Positions 6,001 to 7,214 of a stretch of DNA of 7,214 nt are shown one piece after another. The stretch lies in assembly GCA_041649615.1 (NCBI GenBank), contig JBAZMT010000038.1, positions 1-7,214 on the forward strand, given 5' to 3'. Source of the DNA: JALOAR01 sp041649615. GTDB taxonomy: Bacteria; Patescibacteriota; Minisyncoccia; UBA6257; Colwellbacteraceae. Below the pieces are notes generated by a model that worked only from the letters and a program-made list of their open reading frames with translations, was not told the DNA's origin and did no database searches. Numbering within the stretch: position 1 is the first letter of the stretch; each line of letters starts with the position of its first letter. The translations under genes were made by a program, and so were the position numbers.

Positions 6001-7214
6001 GTATTCCTGGTTGGCGCGGGTAATCTCTTCGGCCTGGGCTGCAACAACGTTCGTGTCTACGTTGGCAAACGGGCCTTGATTCATCGTGGCGAGTGCCGCC
6101 GCAAAGTCGCTTGGGAGAGCACCGGTTGCCGTTGCGCCAGTCTCAGACAGGATCGCTTGCCGCGCCGAGCGGATCGCTGCAATCAGAGACGAGACCGCTG
6201 CGCTGATTGCGCTGGCAAGGGCGTTGGCCTCGCTGACAACGCTAGAGACATCCCCTACATTGCCGAAGGTATCGGTGACGCCGTATGTCGATCCACTGGC
6301 CCAGCCAGCGTTAGAGAAGAGATTCGTGCCCGTGGAGAAGCCGCCCGGAGCCCAGCCCATCTGCTGTGCCAGCGACGGGAGTTGATCGAGGGGGATGATC
6401 GCCTCCGGGCCGCTTTCTCCGACCATCGCCAGCGTCTGGCCGATGGTGATTCCGCCTTCAGCAAGTTGGGGGCCGCCCCACTTCGCGCCAGCTACCTTCC
6501 CGGCGAGAGAGATCAACTTCGCCAGGAACTGCCCAAATCGTCCAGGCATGAGTTCAGCGATGAGGGCATTGACCTCATCAACGTACTGCGCCATGGCATA
6601 GCGCATGTCCGCGAGAAGCGGGCTGATTCCCTCAAGCCCAGCCTTGAACTCTTCTAGTGCGAAGGCAAGTTCAACGGTGTCGTATCCAAACTGCTTGTAG
6701 AGCGTGATCTGTTCGGTGAGGGCAGTGGATAGTTCCTCGGCCCGTTTAGATGCAGCCGCGAGGTCTTCCTGCGCAAAGGCCCGTAGCTTCTCAGCCGCCT
6801 CGCCAGGCGCATCAGCCACATCTTCCCACGCAAGCGCCGACGCGGCTTTCTGCAACTCCGATCCCGAGCCGACAAAGACATCCTGGACCTTTTTCTTTGC
6901 CACCTCAAGAGCACGGACCATCTCTGGGTACTTGGCATTGATCGAGATGAGCCCATCAATGGCCGATTCTAGCCCACTCTTCGCACCCTGGATCATCGAG
7001 ATTAGATCCGTGGCCGAGATGCCCAGTGGTGCAGCTTCGGCGGCTAGTTCATGGAATCGGTCAGAGAGCCCCTGGATCTCGTTCGCTGCCCCAGTGAAGT
7101 CACCGCTACGGAGAGCCCGGACGATAGGCGTATCGAACATTGCCCGGAAGGCTTCTTCCTGGGCACGTACCGCATCCTCTGCCGCCTGGCAAGCGTCTTC
7201 GCTGGCACTCGTCG
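3022..7214 (-). CDS. Phage tail tape measure protein (5'-partial)
   Basis: Tape measure proteins fill the growing tail tube, fix its length and are released during DNA ejection. The reading frame is open from the window edge to TGA at 3022, about 1,397 codons. The ATG at 7140 is probably internal, because in-frame helical, Ala/Glu-rich codons continue upstream and no clear ribosome-binding site precedes it. Counting from that Met: residues 1-220 are helical; 225-251 hold the tape measure signature LAMVGESGPEAIIPL; 346-427 carry a 41-residue repeat; 655-672 contain NVPSGYKV, a pattern common in this family; 753-928 are a tandem 88-residue repeat; 1004-1031 have Trp-spaced helices (WQTIKDNWGPISEWL); 1108-1160 are strongly hydrophobic; 1160-1211 are a Ser/Thr/Ala linker; 1300-1321 hold a second Gly-Gly motif ending EYVLPAK. 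I see no peptidase or lysozyme domain. The stop overlaps the next gene's start. The family call is secure; the N-terminus is missing. Confidence 0.93.
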   Translation of the reverse strand, partial: TSASEDACQAAEDAVRAQEEAFRAMFDTPIVRALRSGDFTGAANEIQGLSDRFHELAAEAAPLGISATDLISMIQGAKSGLESAIDGLISINAKYPEMVRALEVAKKKVQDVFVGSGSELQKAASALAWEDVADAPGEAAEKLRAFAQEDLAAASKRAEELSTALTEQITLYKQFGYDTVELAFALEEFKAGLEGISPLLADMRYAMAQYVDEVNALIAELMPGRFGQFLAKLISLAGKVAGAKWGGPQLAEGGITIGQTLAMVGESGPEAIIPLDQLPSLAQQMGWAPGGFSTGTNLFSNAGWASGSTYGVTDTFGNVGDVSSVVSEANALASAISAAVSSLIAAIRSARQAILSETGATATGALPSDFAAALATMNQGPFANVDTNVVAAQAEEITRANQEYLTSVRGFTDIINRMQNDPFALVGQNVVADQAAAMGIEPGFPQGRSVEAEVAAQMARWEPFTPETAPGIDTAALGSCISKAITDAFAGVQFNLEMPDETKAPVDRPEAPSVGEALKTMWSGLKGMFTKGGFTEGAQTLLRGIGQFSESGGLGALTAFVSAIKFVTDLLINNWKQVMSDLRESFDKTVQTIGSALGKVYQYLRALPDIFARLVSVSGQLVAKFTSLVQNTEVYSRLQSALQSITSKIFDALLGFLWPIVYVLEKLLGTTEEVNDSFSSLNVPSGYKVTRAEWKAATPGEPGVSKDSTGEYPAWLQKIIDKFSDAIDAVIKPFKEFFALLGDIWQALAPAILEGVLPALKKFGEGLLSLATEIKDNLLPLLEKHLPGILEGSLNFIFGYITGIATFFVKILEETIANLEPFAQELGKIGDQFPALFSAVAAGLDKPLNELIVTITGFAERINSDLIPALLDKLPTAVEGIADLIFGYYEGIGEVALSLTQQLLPSLTDFAVSLGGIGDQLQGLGASFAEAFGPVLETIVVGLTGFSDWISGTFLPDLQEFFGGFSEWWASEGAAFFQSEVFSKIAELGQVVYDWLKDFVGFIRDEIAPWATSDLWSAFEGVLDRVIEAFQGIWQTIKDNWGPISEWLIAQIEKWGERLVGTAEKAEVLGLAAIGEFWQAQHTLWESESISLWDKLKISFGIGLQQVLDVLGPHLTKLGEAFGELLVALQPVWEILGGALLIALKGLTVVIDIITGAFKVLKTIIDIILWPFKLIGGVLKWLFGGGDTEDEIEVDASSSATKTNTATAASSSASTSTSPSKSTGTAATPTATTGAWSAAKYYTGKWSGSTVYQMLSEMGVGASLANSIAGAWAGTGLSEMTFVGILGSLYNTGKFTKAALKSALSSGKSGSYSWEGFTVPGLKKGGFTLSEGLAYLHKHEYVLPAKTASLAAAGVGGITLESYVMLDGRVAAKAVNKVNAARENRATGGPGGRRWQ
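3035..3039 (-). promoter_or_regulatory. Shine-Dalgarno site for the hub-like gene
   Basis: On the minus strand GGGAG lies 9 bases before the ATG at 3025, inside the last codons of the tape measure gene. It supports Met 3025 over the next in-frame Met at 2989, which is preceded only by CACTCGCGGCAAC with no purine-rich site. Together with the ATGA overlap it points to coupled translation. Confidence 0.7.
3508..3663 (-). other. Ser/Thr/Ala-rich linker in tape measure C-terminus
   Basis: Residues 1160-1211 from Met 7140 begin with a short acidic patch (DTEDEIEVD) and continue as an almost pure Ser, Thr and Ala tract with few large residues. It separates the very hydrophobic helical segment (1108-1160) from a compact-looking C-terminal domain (1212-1372) rich in Gly, Ser, Tyr and Trp. 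Low-complexity composition suggests a disordered hinge. In phage lambda the tape measure protein is trimmed near its C-terminus during tail assembly; whether cleavage occurs here is unknown. Confidence 0.75.
4357..4884 (-). repeat. Tandem 88-residue repeat inside the tape measure gene
   Basis: Two directly adjacent 88-residue units, residues 753-840 (4884-4621) and 841-928 (4620-4357) counted from Met 7140, align without gaps. I count about 30 identical positions of 88. Shared landmarks are LP near unit position 10, EG at 15-16, IFGY at 21-24, GI at 27-28, FA at 46-47, LG.IGDQ at 50-56 and TGF at 80-82. Both units look alpha-helical and hydrophobic. Divergence at most positions implies an old in-frame duplication. 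The sequence that follows (FLPDLQEFFGGF) could be the start of a further degenerate unit, but I could not align it convincingly. Confidence 0.85.
5860..6105 (-). repeat. 41-residue direct repeat inside the tape measure gene
   Basis: Residues 346-386 and 387-427, counted from Met 7140, share the pattern F.......M...PFA.V..NVVA.QA at a fixed offset of 41 residues; about 12 of the first 25 positions are identical and the remainder has diverged. The DNA keeps matching words exactly 123 bases apart: GCAACAACGTTC at 5918-5929 and 6041-6052, and GCAAACGG at 5942-5949 and 6065-6072, read on the plus strand. A PF pair at residues 439-440 continues the 41-residue phase and may be all that remains of a third copy. 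Confidence 0.7.

Larger units (their letters stand above)
1..7214 (-). mobile_element. Phage or prophage tail-tip gene cluster
   Basis: Four co-directional, gap-free genes encode a tape measure protein, a hub-like protein, a small beta-rich protein and a modular fiber. This matches the conserved late-gene order of long-tailed phages, where the tape measure gene precedes the tail-tip genes and these precede the receptor-binding genes. Junctions are an ATGA overlap (3025/3022), a single spacer base at 1492 and a TAATG overlap (900-896), as expected for one polycistronic late transcript. No attachment site, integrase, tRNA or host gene is visible, so the window cannot tell an integrated prophage from a free phage genome. 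Confidence 0.9.

Noticed and set aside
5875..6657. Long plus-strand open frame of 260 codons opposite the tape measure gene
   Set aside because: The product is rich in Arg and Cys with no recognisable motif and no convincing ribosome-binding site, and it lies fully antisense to a well-supported gene. Such open frames are expected opposite long GC-rich genes.
7138..7140. ATG at 7140 as the true start of the tape measure protein
   Set aside because: The frame stays open upstream to the window edge and encodes a continuing helical, Ala/Glu-rich segment (AEDAVRAQEEAFRA). No good ribosome-binding site precedes the ATG, so it is probably internal.
1..7214. tRNA genes, CRISPR arrays, terminators, promoters or insertion sequences
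   Set aside because: None was seen by eye. The genes overlap or nearly touch, leaving no intergenic space, and the repeats present are in-frame protein repeats. A tRNA or terminator scan was not possible here.

Overview
This window is a stretch of a tailed-phage (Caudoviricetes) tail module, from either a free phage genome or a prophage. All genes read on the minus strand, so transcription runs from high to low coordinates. No integrase, capsid, lysis or host gene lies inside the window, so lifestyle and host cannot be read from it. The base composition is moderately GC-rich by eye, and the purine-rich GGGAG/GGAGG ribosome-binding sites fit a bacterial host. The long tape measure protein and the lack of any sheath or contractile-tail gene suggest a long-tailed siphovirus, but this is an inference from only four genes.

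In order of transcription: (1) 7214-3022, a very large tail tape measure protein, open at its 5' end at the window edge; (2) 3025-1493, a 510-residue baseplate-hub/tail-tip-like protein ending in a fibronectin type III (FnIII) domain; (3) 1491-898, a 197-residue beta-rich, probably structural protein; (4) 898-1, the first 299 residues of a modular fiber or adhesin-like protein (FnIII, carbohydrate-binding-like domain, LVIVP/beta-propeller-like sequence), open at the window edge. The genes are packed without gaps: a 4-base ATGA overlap, a 1-base gap and a TAATG overlap. Each internal start has a purine-rich Shine-Dalgarno-like stretch lying in the end of the preceding gene, so translational coupling is likely. 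No promoter, terminator, RNA gene, CRISPR or insertion sequence was seen, and no stretch over 300 bases lacks a gene.

The expected assembly logic is that the tape measure sets tail length, the hub-like protein caps the distal tail tube, and the two small or modular proteins decorate the tip and probably contact the host surface. The points most worth a second look are: a gapless tandem 88-residue duplication in the tape measure; a second, 41-residue repeat with DNA-level remnants; two copies of the glycine-rich motif usually found near tape measure C-termini, about 1,070 residues apart; the apparent absence of a separate distal tail (Dit) gene; and signs that the small 197-residue gene may sit between two halves of a once-continuous FnIII-bearing protein. 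Overall the region looks like a divergent but recognisable phage tail cassette, not a new type of system.
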